Shown here piece by piece: positions 1-8,623 of a stretch of DNA of 21,045 bases. The stretch lies in NCBI GenBank assembly GCA_031379885.1, contig JANNFN010000039.1, forward strand, positions 1 to 21,045. The letters are read 5' to 3'. The notes below the pieces were generated by a model. It saw only the letters and a program-made list of their open reading frames with translations, did no database searches and was not told the origin of the DNA. Source of the stretch: Methylotenera_A sp031379885. GTDB lineage: Bacteria; Pseudomonadota; Gammaproteobacteria; Burkholderiales; Methylophilaceae. The number at the start of each line of letters is the position of its first letter. The stretch's first letter is position 1. The position numbers and the translations under genes were made by a program.

Positions 1-1
1 C

Positions 2-1135
2 GCCTCTCATGAAAGTCGCCGCCTAGCCTTACTTACAGAGCTTTCTGGTCGAGAAGGTGTGCGTGTGTATGTGGCTGATTTTTTAGAAGATATTGAGCCG
101 CTTCCGAATGATCCATTCATCAATTTAATTGCCAATAAAATCCGCGAACGACTGGGCGTAGAAACGATAATCACCGTTAATCATTATGGCATTCCTGGTT
201 TATGGATTAGCTTTAACGTTGAGCAAGACGATTTTTGGGTGGTGATTCCAAAAATTCAAGTTGATAGGCCATTCCCTTGGCATTGGCTAGGATGGGGCGC
301 CGTGGTTGGTTTACTCTCTTTACTGGGTGCTTATTTAATCGCCGCACGCATTAATAGGCCGCTTAACTTACTCGTGCAAGCAGCGGATAGATTGCGTAAA
401 GGCGAACCCGCGCCACGCTTACCTGCAGACAGCATGGATGAGCTACAAGAAGTCAGCAAAACCTTTAACGACATGGCCGATTCATTGGTGCGGCTAGATA
501 ATGAGCGCACGTTGTTACTCGCGGGTGTTTCGCACGATATTCGTACCCCGCTGGCAAGATTACGTATCGCCGTAGAACTACTGCCAGAAGATAGCTGCAA
601 TAATATGAAGCAAGGCATGATTGAAGACATTGCTGACATGGATAATATCATTCATCAATTTTTAGATTTTGTGCGTGGCGTAGAAGGCGAGCCCACTAAA
701 ATGATGGATATCAACGTACTTTTGCAATCACTCGCTGAACGCCAAGCGCGTGCAGGTCGTGAATTGACCCTAAAACTTTCTTCTACCTATTTTATCCCAT
801 TGCGCCCACTCGCCATGCAACGCTTGCTAGATAACTTGGTCGGCAATGCTTATGCATACTCAAAGGGTAAAGTGGCAGTCAGTAGCGAAATTACTGCAGA
901 AAAAATTATTATTCGTGTGCTAGATAATGGTCCTGGTATCCCCGCTGAACATGCAGAACGGCTATTACGACCATTTGAGCGTATGGATAGTGCCCGTAAC
1001 AAAAACGAGGGTGGTAGCGGCCTAGGCTTGGCTATTTGTAACCGGATTGCCAAATTACACCGCGGTAGTTTAGAGTTAATAAACCGCCCTGAGGGTGGCT
1101 TAGAGGCTAGATTAACCTTGCCAATCCATCATTAA
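2..1135 (+). CDS. envZ: EnvZ-type sensor histidine kinase, 5' end missing (window edge)
   Basis: Inner-membrane sensor kinase that should autophosphorylate and pass phosphate to an OmpR-type regulator, probably encoded just upstream outside the window. The frame is open from base 2, so a GTG at 59 is an internal codon and not the start; the first membrane helix and part of the periplasmic domain are missing. Visible parts are the end of the periplasmic domain, a second membrane helix (about 287-343), a HAMP linker, and the dimerisation/phosphoacceptor helix with GVSHDIRTPLARLR, the phospho-His lying at about 533. The ATPase domain follows with an N box (LLDNLVGNAYAYS), G1 (DNGPGIP), F box (RPFERMD) and G2 (GGSGLGLAI). 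The H-box region closely follows E. coli EnvZ as I recall it. It converges on the diguanylate cyclase gene with a 15-base gap and no clear terminator. The kinase class is certain; the exact signal is not. Confidence 0.88.
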   Translation, partial: ASHESRRLALLTELSGREGVRVYVADFLEDIEPLPNDPFINLIANKIRERLGVETIITVNHYGIPGLWISFNVEQDDFWVVIPKIQVDRPFPWHWLGWGAVVGLLSLLGAYLIAARINRPLNLLVQAADRLRKGEPAPRLPADSMDELQEVSKTFNDMADSLVRLDNERTLLLAGVSHDIRTPLARLRIAVELLPEDSCNNMKQGMIEDIADMDNIIHQFLDFVRGVEGEPTKMMDINVLLQSLAERQARAGRELTLKLSSTYFIPLRPLAMQRLLDNLVGNAYAYSKGKVAVSSEITAEKIIIRVLDNGPGIPAEHAERLLRPFERMDSARNKNEGGSGLGLAICNRIAKLHRGSLELINRPEGGLEARLTLPIHH

Positions 1136-1150
1136 AATCAAAATTTGGCA

Positions 1151-2461
1151 CTATTTTATAAGCTGCCCATGTACTTGGTTTTTACCTGCATTCTTAGCGA
1201 TATATAAATATTTATCTGCCTGTATCACCATGTCATCCAAATCGACACCCGTCACGCTGGAAACGCCAATACTGCAGGTATACTGCAAAGCAACACCATC
1301 TAATTGAATTCTCTCGTTTTCAACATTTTTTCTAAAAGCATCAACTCTATTCAAGCTTTTTAAATATTGTGGCGATTGGCTAATAACAGTAAACTCCTCG
1401 CCACCTATACGCGCCACAATATCATCTGGAAAGTAATTTTTTAATAAATTGGCGAAATTTTTAATCACCAAGTCCCCCACATCATGACCATGCCCGTCAT
1501 TGATTTTTTTAAAGTTATCGATATCCATCATCATTACCGTTAACGGGCTATTGGCTTCAAGTGAAGCGAGTAATTTTTGGCCTTGTTCAAAAAAATACCG
1601 ACGATTGTATAGACCACTTAAGTAATCTACGTTCGACAAGCTTCTGGCCAAATCTATCGCGTCTAACATGTCCAAATTTCTAGAAATCCGGCACAACAAC
1701 ATTTCATAATTAAAAGGTTTCGCAATGAAATCGTTGGCGCCCGCTTTTAAAAATTTAACGGCAATGCGCGGATCTGCTGAACCTGAAACACCAATAATGA
1801 CTAACTCATCTTTGCTATAGTTATGCCTCGCTTCCTCAACAAAAGCATAGCCATCCATCACTGGCATTTTGCTATCCACCAGCGCGAGCCTAATATCTGG
1901 CTGTTCATGGAGTATTGCCAGCGCCTCAACGCCGTTGCCCGAATGTACTACTTCAAATTTTTGCAGCGCCAATTCTCGAGCCAAAATGAATCTAGAAACT
2001 TTTGAATCATCAACAATCAACACTTTGATATCGCAATTTTTAATCACCCGCGCTATTAAATCGCAAATATACGTACTATCAAATTTATTACCTTTTACGA
2101 CATAATCAATCACATGGCGTTTAATCAGCTGGTCTCGTATGTCATCTTCATACTGATCTACAACAACAATAACAGGTAGGTTAAACTCGCCCAAAATATC
2201 CACATTTTTAAAAGCAGTTAAATCTAATACGCTTGTAATATCAATGCTGGTGATGCCGATAAAGAATTTGTTGGGATTTTGTAGCAACAATTTTTTTGCT
2301 TGATCTAGCGTATGCGTGACTGTAACGATGACAGGCAAGCGACTTTCTAAAGCCTGCTTAAGCACAGATGCATAGCTTGCATCACCTCCTAACAGCAACA
2401 CATTAAACTGTGTCTGTTTTTTGCGGTTTCTCGCGCCTTTTCTAAACTTTACTTGCTGCAT
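1151..2461 (-). CDS. Tandem receiver-GGDEF diguanylate cyclase
   Basis: Predicted cytoplasmic response regulator of 436 residues that makes cyclic di-GMP. Residues about 20-140 look like a receiver fold that lacks a clear acidic pocket, so it is probably a degenerate receiver. Residues about 145-262 are a full receiver: acidic pair D151-D152, phosphoacceptor D196 (LVDSKMPVMDG), S226 and K248 (IAKPF). The GGDEF domain covers about 275-436, with an intact GGEEF active motif at 353-357 and the usual DYLSGLYNRRYF entry. The RxxD inhibitory site normally found just before the motif is absent (FPDD there). No membrane segment is seen. An SD-like AGGGG precedes the ATG. It lies 55 bases downstream of cysG on the same strand and may be co-transcribed, though no functional link is known. 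The partner kinase is not identifiable; the neighbouring EnvZ gene is convergent. Confidence 0.9.
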   Translation of the reverse strand: MQQVKFRKGARNRKKQTQFNVLLLGGDASYASVLKQALESRLPVIVTVTHTLDQAKKLLLQNPNKFFIGITSIDITSVLDLTAFKNVDILGEFNLPVIVVVDQYEDDIRDQLIKRHVIDYVVKGNKFDSTYICDLIARVIKNCDIKVLIVDDSKVSRFILARELALQKFEVVHSGNGVEALAILHEQPDIRLALVDSKMPVMDGYAFVEEARHNYSKDELVIIGVSGSADPRIAVKFLKAGANDFIAKPFNYEMLLCRISRNLDMLDAIDLARSLSNVDYLSGLYNRRYFFEQGQKLLASLEANSPLTVMMMDIDNFKKINDGHGHDVGDLVIKNFANLLKNYFPDDIVARIGGEEFTVISQSPQYLKSLNRVDAFRKNVENERIQLDGVALQYTCSIGVSSVTGVDLDDMVIQADKYLYIAKNAGKNQVHGQLIK

Positions 2462-2516
2462 GAAATACCCCTAACAAGGTGAATCAATCAAGCTTAGTCA
2501 ACATTAAACAAATTTC

Positions 2517-3899
2517 CTATGGGTTAAACCAATTTAAAGTTTCGCGCAGTTTCACCACTTCGCCGATTATGGTTAAACATGGAGGCTTCATATCAGCTTC
2601 AAGCACTTTTTCGGCTAAATCAGCTAAAGTCGCAGCAACTACTTTTTGTTTTTGCGTGGTGCCCTGCTGCACAACAGCTACAGGCATACTAGCAGATACG
2701 CCATACGCAATCAATTTTTCACAAATTTCCTTCAAACCCACTAATCCCATATAGATTACTACAGTTTGATTGGGTCGCGACATGGCCACCCAGTCCATAT
2801 CTATGCTGCCATCCTTATGATGCCCAGTAATAAACAAGCAGGCCTGCGCGTAATCTCTATGTGTTAATGGAATGCCCGCGTAGCTAGAGACACCATTGGC
2901 AGCAGTAATGCCAGGCACCACTTGAAAAGGCACGCCTAACTCCATCAGCGTTTCAATCTCCTCACCACCGCGCCCAAAAATAAATGGATCACCACCCTTC
3001 AAACGCAATACCCGTTTGCCTTGCAGGGCAAGCTTAGCAAGCAACTCATTGATTTCTTCTTGCGGCATAGTGTGCTGGTCGCGTGCTTTACCCACGTAGA
3101 TTAACTCGGCATCGCGTCTCACCAATTCCATTACTTCTGGGCTTACCAACTTATCGTAAACACAAACATCACATTGCTGCATTAAACGCAACGCCCTGAA
3201 AGTCAACAAATCCGGATCCCCTGGGCCGCCGCCGACCAAATACACTTCACCTTTACTTGCAGTAGTATCTGAATCGTTCAAAATATCTTGTAACAGCTCA
3301 CGCGCCGCCTGTTCTTGCCCTGCCAGCACCCGCTCTACCATTGGACCCTGAAGCACACCCTCCCAAAAGCGGCGACGTAATTGGGTTGTGGCGAATTTTG
3401 CTTTGACTTGCTCACGAAACTCGCCCGCGATAGCGGCGATACGCCCATAGCCCGCAGGCAACATCGTTTCAATTTTGGTGCGAATATAGCGCGCCAATAC
3501 AGGAGCGTTGCCTTCACTAGAAACAGCAATTACCACAGGGCTGCGGTCGATAATCGAACCCATGGTAAATGTACATAAATCTGGCGCATCCACTACATTG
3601 ACTGGAATATTCTGCGCCTTTGCAGCGGTAGAAACAGCCTCATTTACAATTGCATCATCAGTCGCCGCAATCACTAAACATGCGCCATCCAGCTGATTTT
3701 TTTTAAAACTAGCTTTTACATATTTTATTTTTTTAGCAGTCACTAACTCTTGCAATTCATGGCAAATTTCTGGCGAAATTACAGTCACGTCTGCATCCGC
3801 TTTCAACAGCATAGTTACTTTACGCATAGCGACATCACCACCACCAATCACAACGCAGTGGCGATTATTAATTTTAAAAAAAATGGGAAGTGCCTGCAT
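2517..3899 (-). CDS. cysG: Siroheme synthase (trifunctional CysG)
   Basis: Makes siroheme, the cofactor of sulfite and nitrite reductases, from uroporphyrinogen III. The 460 residues match the full-length fused enzyme. Residues 1 to about 150 form the NAD-dependent precorrin-2 dehydrogenase/ferrochelatase half, with the nucleotide-binding VVIGGGDVAMRK. D104 in NVVDAPDLC and S128 in AVSSEG fall where I recall the catalytic Asp and the phosphoserine of Salmonella CysG. Residues about 217-460 form the SAM-dependent methyltransferase: GGGPGDPDLLT at about 223-233, then D249 and K271 near the positions of the known catalytic pair, and GGDPFIFGRGGEE. The gene is divergent from miaB across 88 bases and upstream of the GGDEF gene. 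The SD before ATG 3899 is weak. Both halves look intact. Confidence 0.96.
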   Translation of the reverse strand: MQALPIFFKINNRHCVVIGGGDVAMRKVTMLLKADADVTVISPEICHELQELVTAKKIKYVKASFKKNQLDGACLVIAATDDAIVNEAVSTAAKAQNIPVNVVDAPDLCTFTMGSIIDRSPVVIAVSSEGNAPVLARYIRTKIETMLPAGYGRIAAIAGEFREQVKAKFATTQLRRRFWEGVLQGPMVERVLAGQEQAARELLQDILNDSDTTASKGEVYLVGGGPGDPDLLTFRALRLMQQCDVCVYDKLVSPEVMELVRRDAELIYVGKARDQHTMPQEEINELLAKLALQGKRVLRLKGGDPFIFGRGGEEIETLMELGVPFQVVPGITAANGVSSYAGIPLTHRDYAQACLFITGHHKDGSIDMDWVAMSRPNQTVVIYMGLVGLKEICEKLIAYGVSASMPVAVVQQGTTQKQKVVAATLADLAEKVLEADMKPPCLTIIGEVVKLRETLNWFNP

Positions 3900-3987
3900 G
3901 ACTTAACTCAGTGACTAGATAAGTCTATTTTACCCCGCGCATTGCAAATACGCTAAAATTACGTTTTACAATTAAAGCATTAATGTT

Positions 3988-5331
3988 TTGAGCGACCCTA
4001 AACCTACTACAATAAAAAAAGTTTTTATTAAAACCTTCGGTTGCCAGATGAACGAATACGATTCATCGCGTATGGCGGATATGCTGAGCCATAGCGACGG
4101 CATGGTCGAAACAGATACGGTTGAAGATGCTGATGTGATTCTGCTTAACACTTGCAGTGTGCGTGAAAAAGCTGAAGATAAAGTGTTTAGCCACCTTGGG
4201 CGATTCATTCCCTTAAAAGAAAAAAATCCCAATTTAATCATAGGGGTAGGTGGTTGCGTCGCCAGTCAAGAAGGTGACAACATTATCAAACGTGCGCCTT
4301 ATGTAGATGTAGTGTTTGGCCCGCAAACCTTGCATCGCTTGCCTGAAATGATTAAAAATTCGCAGTCAACAGGCCAATCGCAAGTAGATATTAGCTTTCC
4401 TGAAATTGAAAAATTTGACCATTTGCCGCCGCCACGGGTGGAGGGTGCAAGCGCGTTTTTAAGCATTATGGAAGGCTGTAGCAAATATTGCAGCTTTTGT
4501 GTGGTGCCCTATACGCGCGGCGAGGAAGTCTCGCGCCCATTTGCTGACATATTGCTAGAAGCCGCAAAGTTGGCTGAGTTAGGCGTAAAAGAAATCACGC
4601 TACTTGGACAAAACGTGAATGCCTACCGCATCGAATATGACGGTGTTGAGGCTGATTTAGCGATGCTGATTGAAACAATTGCCGAGATCCCACAAATTGA
4701 GCGCATTCGCTTTACCACCAGCCACCCGAATGAAATGAACGAACGTTTAATTGCATGTTTTGCTAATGTGCCAAAACTGGCGGTACAGTTACATTTGCCA
4801 GTGCAAGCGGGTTCTGATCGTATTTTAATGGCAATGAAACGCAACTACACGGCACTGCAATACAAAAGTATTATTCGGAAACTTAAAACTGCCAACCCAA
4901 AATTAACGTTTACTTCCGACTTTATTATCGGCTTTCCAGGTGAAACCGAGGCCGATTTTGAAGCCACAGTAAAGCTGATGACCGATGTTGGTTTTGATGC
5001 CAGTTTTAGTTTTTTATACAGCCCGCGCCCTGGCACACCCGCAGCATTCATAAAAGACGATACTCCGGAAGCCACTAAATTAGCGCGCCTCGCTAAATTG
5101 CAAGCGATTAATGATACGCAAGCCAAAGCTATATCTGAAGCCATGCTAGGCACCACGCAGCGCGTATTAATCGAAGGCGCATCTTGGAAAGATGCAACCT
5201 TGCTTGCTGGCAAAACCGACAACAACCGCGTAGTAGATATCGCGGGTGATACCAATTTGGTTCACCAATTTGTGCAAGTTAAAATCACTGATGTTTCTAA
5301 TCCACGCCGTTTACAAGGTGAAATCATATAA
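3988..5331 (+). CDS. miaB: tRNA-2-methylthio-N6-isopentenyladenosine37 synthase
   Basis: Radical-SAM methylthiotransferase that converts i6A37 to ms2i6A37 in tRNAs reading UNN codons. The 447 residues have the usual three parts. The N-terminal UPF0004 domain carries Cys19, Cys56 and Cys90 for the auxiliary cluster. The radical-SAM core has Cys164, Cys168 and Cys171 in EGCSKYCSFCVVPYTRG. A C-terminal TRAM domain covers about 380-447. The start is a TTG at 3988: an in-frame TAA at 3973 blocks extension, the only nearby ATG (3983) is out of frame, and the first in-frame ATG lies inside the conserved GCQMN motif. A TTG start gives a normal N-terminus (MSDPKPTTIKKVFIKTFGCQMN). Its stop overlaps the ybeZ start (TAATG), as expected for the conserved miaB-ybeZ operon. 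Confidence 0.96.
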   Translation: MSDPKPTTIKKVFIKTFGCQMNEYDSSRMADMLSHSDGMVETDTVEDADVILLNTCSVREKAEDKVFSHLGRFIPLKEKNPNLIIGVGGCVASQEGDNIIKRAPYVDVVFGPQTLHRLPEMIKNSQSTGQSQVDISFPEIEKFDHLPPPRVEGASAFLSIMEGCSKYCSFCVVPYTRGEEVSRPFADILLEAAKLAELGVKEITLLGQNVNAYRIEYDGVEADLAMLIETIAEIPQIERIRFTTSHPNEMNERLIACFANVPKLAVQLHLPVQAGSDRILMAMKRNYTALQYKSIIRKLKTANPKLTFTSDFIIGFPGETEADFEATVKLMTDVGFDASFSFLYSPRPGTPAAFIKDDTPEATKLARLAKLQAINDTQAKAISEAMLGTTQRVLIEGASWKDATLLAGKTDNNRVVDIAGDTNLVHQFVQVKITDVSNPRRLQGEII

Positions 5332-6281
5332 TGGAAATCACGCTGCAGCCAGAAGACAACACCCGCCTCGCCAATCTCTGCGGTGCGCTGGATGAGAATA
5401 TCAAGCAAATTGAAACGGCGCTAGAAGTAAATATTAATCGTCGCGGCGGTACGTTTAATATTAGCGGGAAATTAGACAATATGCGGCTTGCGGCGCAATT
5501 GATTGAAAACTTTTACGTGCGTGCCAAAAAACCATTAGAGCTAGAGGATGTGCAATTAGGCTTGGTGGAAATTGATAAGCTGAAACCAGAAGATATCAGC
5601 ACCAGTGCTATGCCGGTATTAATGACGAAACGGGGCGATTTACACGGTAGAACGCCACGCCAAATTGAATATCTGCAACAAATTCAAGATCACGACATTA
5701 CGTTCGGTATTGGTCCGGCTGGCACCGGCAAGACGTATTTAGCGGTTGCTAGCGCGATAGATGCAATGACACGCGACCGAGTAAAGCGCATAGTGTTGGT
5801 GCGCCCTGCGGTAGAAGCTGGCGAAAAATTAGGTTTCTTGCCAGGTGATTTGAACCAAAAGGTCGACCCCTACCTTCGCCCGCTTTATGATGCTTTGTAT
5901 GACTTGGCGGGCTACGACACGGTGAATAAAATGTTTGAGCGTAGCGCGATTGAGGTCGCCCCGCTGGCTTATATGCGTGGTCGAACCTTGAATCAAAGTT
6001 TCATCATTTTAGACGAGGCGCAAAACACTACGCCCGAACAAATGAAAATGTTTTTAACGCGAATAGGATTTGGCACCAAAGCCGTGATTACGGGTGATGT
6101 GACGCAGATCGATCTGCAAAAACATCAAAAAAGTGGTTTGGTAGAAGCACAAAAAATCTTAAAAGATGTAAAAGGTATCGCTATGACGCATTTTTTATCT
6201 GCAGATGTGGTGCGTCACCCGTTAGTGCAAAAAATTATTAATGCTTACGAAGATTACGAATCAAAACAACAAGATAAGTAA
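5331..6281 (+). CDS. ybeZ: PhoH-like ATPase (YbeZ)
   Basis: PhoH-family P-loop ATPase of 316 residues, normally linked to the endoribonuclease YbeY and to ribosome and RNA quality control. An N-terminal region (about 1-80) resembling a KH-like fold precedes the ATPase. Walker A is GPAGTGKT at 128-135 and Walker B is FIILDEAQ at 224-231, followed by NTTPEQMKMFLTRIG. The ATG overlaps the last base of the miaB stop, giving translational coupling. In most proteobacteria ybeY follows directly; here ybeY is about 2.7 kb away, behind fba, fbp and a DUF1905 gene. The exact substrate of this family is still uncertain. Confidence 0.95.
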   Translation: MEITLQPEDNTRLANLCGALDENIKQIETALEVNINRRGGTFNISGKLDNMRLAAQLIENFYVRAKKPLELEDVQLGLVEIDKLKPEDISTSAMPVLMTKRGDLHGRTPRQIEYLQQIQDHDITFGIGPAGTGKTYLAVASAIDAMTRDRVKRIVLVRPAVEAGEKLGFLPGDLNQKVDPYLRPLYDALYDLAGYDTVNKMFERSAIEVAPLAYMRGRTLNQSFIILDEAQNTTPEQMKMFLTRIGFGTKAVITGDVTQIDLQKHQKSGLVEAQKILKDVKGIAMTHFLSADVVRHPLVQKIINAYEDYESKQQDK

Positions 6282-6391
6282 AGGCTCAATCCAAAGAATT
6301 AAGTGCTTTTTGTGTATCTGCTACATCAAACAATTATGAATACTTAGACTTAATATCGAGAAGCACATTATTTATCATTTAGGAGTACTTC

Positions 6392-7456
6392 ATGGCACTG
6401 GTTTCATTACGTCAATTACTGGATCATGCGGCTGAGCACGATTATGGACTTGCTGCGTTCAATGTGAATAATATGGAGCAAGTGCATGCCATTATGCAGG
6501 CAGCGGACGAAGTGGGTAGCCCAGTAATTTTGCAAGGCTCTGCCGGTGCGCGTAAATATGCGGGCGAGGCTTTTTTGCGACACTTGGTGTTGGCAGCAAT
6601 CGAAACTTACCCACACATCCCTATTGTCATGCACCAAGATCATGGTCAATCAGCCGCTGTGTGCATTCAAGCCATGCGTTCTGGCTTCTCTAGCGTGATG
6701 ATGGATGGCTCGTTGATGGAAGATGCCAAAACGCCTTCTAGTTATCAATACAATGTGGATGTGACCAAAAAAGTAGTAGAAATTTCGCACGCAATCGGTG
6801 TTTCGGTTGAAGGCGAATTAGGTGTATTGGGCTCGCTAGAAACAGGCTTAGCGGGTGAAGAAGATGGCTCTGGTGCTGTCGGCGTATTAAGCCACGAGCA
6901 AATGCTTACCGACCCAGAGGAAGCGGCAGATTTTGTGCGCAAAACTGGTGTAGATGCACTGGCAATAGCGATTGGAACTTCACACGGCGCATATAAATTC
7001 ACCAAACCACCTACTGGCAAAACCTTAGCGATTAGCCGTATAAAAGAAATTCACGATCGTATCCCCAGTACTCATTTAGTCATGCACGGCTCATCCTCAG
7101 TACCGCAGGAGTGGTTACACATCATTAACGAATTTGGCGGCGACATGGGAGAAACTTATGGTGTTCCTGTAGAAGAAATCGTTGAAGGCATCAAACATGG
7201 CGTACGCAAAGTGAATATTGATACGGATTTGCGCATGGCCTACACTGGTTCTATCCGCAAATTTTTTACTGAGAAACGCAAAGAATTTGACCCGAGAAAA
7301 TTTCAAAGAGCTTCAACCGATGCCATGCGCGATATTTGCAAAGCTCGCTATGAAGCATTTGGCTCAGCAGGCCAAGCTGGTAACATTAAAGCAATATCCT
7401 GCGAACAAATGGCAGTGCGCTATTTGCGAGGGGAATTGGACGCAATAGTTAAATAA
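6392..7456 (+). CDS. fba: Fructose-bisphosphate aldolase, class II
   Basis: Zinc-dependent aldolase that interconverts fructose-1,6-bisphosphate with glyceraldehyde-3-phosphate and dihydroxyacetone phosphate. The 354 residues fit the longer class II form found with carbon-fixation genes (Calvin-cycle subtype); that subtype call is from memory. Visible active-site motifs are MHQDHGQS with D83 and zinc ligand H84, VEGELGVLGS, AIGTSHGAYKF and HGSSSVPQEW. The start is well supported: AGGAG at 6381-6385, six bases before the ATG. It converges on fbp, which encodes the next gluconeogenic enzyme. The 110 bases after ybeZ hold GTGCTT (6303-6308) and its reverse complement AAGCAC (6361-6366), but no clear promoter or terminator. 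Confidence 0.96.
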   Translation: MALVSLRQLLDHAAEHDYGLAAFNVNNMEQVHAIMQAADEVGSPVILQGSAGARKYAGEAFLRHLVLAAIETYPHIPIVMHQDHGQSAAVCIQAMRSGFSSVMMDGSLMEDAKTPSSYQYNVDVTKKVVEISHAIGVSVEGELGVLGSLETGLAGEEDGSGAVGVLSHEQMLTDPEEAADFVRKTGVDALAIAIGTSHGAYKFTKPPTGKTLAISRIKEIHDRIPSTHLVMHGSSSVPQEWLHIINEFGGDMGETYGVPVEEIVEGIKHGVRKVNIDTDLRMAYTGSIRKFFTEKRKEFDPRKFQRASTDAMRDICKARYEAFGSAGQAGNIKAISCEQMAVRYLRGELDAIVK

Positions 7457-7492
7457 GAAGTGGCAAAATAAAGAAATGATTAAATAAAAATC

Positions 7493-8488
7493 TTATTTTT
7501 GATGATAAGTAATTAATCGATTCACTTCATTTGCACTACCCATCATTACTGGCACGCGTTGGTGTAAACCCGTTGGCTGAGCTTCTAAAATTCGCTGCAA
7601 ACCAGTCGTCGCTGAACCGCCTGCCTGTTCTACAATAAAGCTCATTGGGTTAGCTTCATACATCAGCCTTAACTTGCCGCCCTTGGACTGTAATTTAGTA
7701 TCAATCGGGTACATAAACACGCCACCGCGCACCAAAATGCGATGCACTTCCGCCACCATAGAGGCCACCCAACGCATATTAAAATCTTTTTTGCGCTTTC
7801 CTTCTTTACCTTGCAAACATTCATCAATGTATTGCTGTACGGGTTCCTGCCAAAAGCGGTAATTGGACATATTAATCGCAAATTCTTCCGTATCTTTGGC
7901 AAGCTGCATATTGGAATGTGTCAGATAAAATTCGCCGGTTTCGGCATCCAGAGTAAATCCATTGACGCCGTCTCCCGTCGTTAATACCAGCATTGTCGAT
8001 GTGCCGTACAAGGCATAGCCAGCGCAGATTTGCGCGGTGCCAGGCTGCAAAAAATCTGCCAAAGCTGGCGTGTTATTTGCACTCTTCAAAATAGAGAATA
8101 TCGTCCCTACCGAAATATTCACATTCACGTTCGATGAACCATCCAGCGGATCGAACAACAGTAAATATTGGCCATTTTTTTTATGCTTTTCGGCGACTAC
8201 GATCATGTCATCCATCTCTTCCGAAGCCATGCCCGCCACATAACCGCTGCGCTGATTACATTCTATGAAAATATCATTGGTAATCACATCTAAAGCTTTT
8301 TGCACTTCGCCCTGAATATTTTCAGAACCCAAACTGCCCATATTGCCCACCAGCGCGCCGCTATCTATTGCCACGGCTATTTGTTTACACGCAGCAATAA
8401 TGTCGGCCAGCATCGCGGTTAACGCTACAGCGTGTTCGCCTTGCAGGTGTTGTGCTAAAAATTTTGTAATGGTGATATTTTGCATCAT
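7493..8488 (-). CDS. fbp: Fructose-1,6-bisphosphatase, class I
   Basis: Hydrolyses fructose-1,6-bisphosphate to fructose-6-phosphate in gluconeogenesis and in sugar-phosphate regeneration. The 331 residues match the class I family. The metal-binding LFDPLDGSSNVNVNISVGTIFSI stretch is intact, an acidic EEMDD loop lies upstream, and substrate-binding residues near the C-terminus (RLMYEANPMSFIVEQAGG) are present. The start is ATG 8488 or the adjacent ATG 8485; neither has a Shine-Dalgarno. A perfect TATAAT on the same strand ends six bases before ATG 8488, which suggests a leaderless transcript. The gene converges on fba with a 36-base gap and lies downstream of the DUF1905 gene on the same strand. 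Confidence 0.96.
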   Translation of the reverse strand: MMQNITITKFLAQHLQGEHAVALTAMLADIIAACKQIAVAIDSGALVGNMGSLGSENIQGEVQKALDVITNDIFIECNQRSGYVAGMASEEMDDMIVVAEKHKKNGQYLLLFDPLDGSSNVNVNISVGTIFSILKSANNTPALADFLQPGTAQICAGYALYGTSTMLVLTTGDGVNGFTLDAETGEFYLTHSNMQLAKDTEEFAINMSNYRFWQEPVQQYIDECLQGKEGKRKKDFNMRWVASMVAEVHRILVRGGVFMYPIDTKLQSKGGKLRLMYEANPMSFIVEQAGGSATTGLQRILEAQPTGLHQRVPVMMGSANEVNRLITYHQK

Positions 8489-8494
8489 GCTTAG

Positions 8495-8500
8495 ATTATA
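8495..8500 (-). promoter_or_regulatory. Candidate -10 box of fbp (leaderless layout)
   Basis: The minus strand reads TATAAT here, followed by CTAAGC and then ATG 8488. Transcription usually starts about seven bases after the hexamer, which would be at or next to the start codon. No good -35 hexamer is visible at 16-18 bases upstream, so this is a candidate only. Confidence 0.4.
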
Positions 8501-8623
8501 AACCCTGTGTAGTATTAGTGCAGTAGCATATAACTAAAAATGGGTTATTTATAATATGTAAGTGAAAAATGGGTGCTCTGGAGTCCGCATGGATATTGTC
8601 TCTCAGGGCAGTATAATTTTGCA

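Noticed and set aside
59..61. GTG as the start of the EnvZ-type kinase
   Set aside because: The frame is open from base 2 and the upstream codons encode a plausible continuation of the periplasmic domain, so the gene starts before the window.
4845..5255. Minus-strand open frame of 136 codons within miaB
   Set aside because: It is antisense to the conserved radical-SAM and TRAM region of miaB and has a serine-rich, shadow-like composition.
7486..7500. AT-only inverted repeat between fba and fbp as a terminator
   Set aside because: The stem has no G-C pairs, a three-base loop, and overlaps the fbp stop, so it is not a convincing intrinsic terminator.
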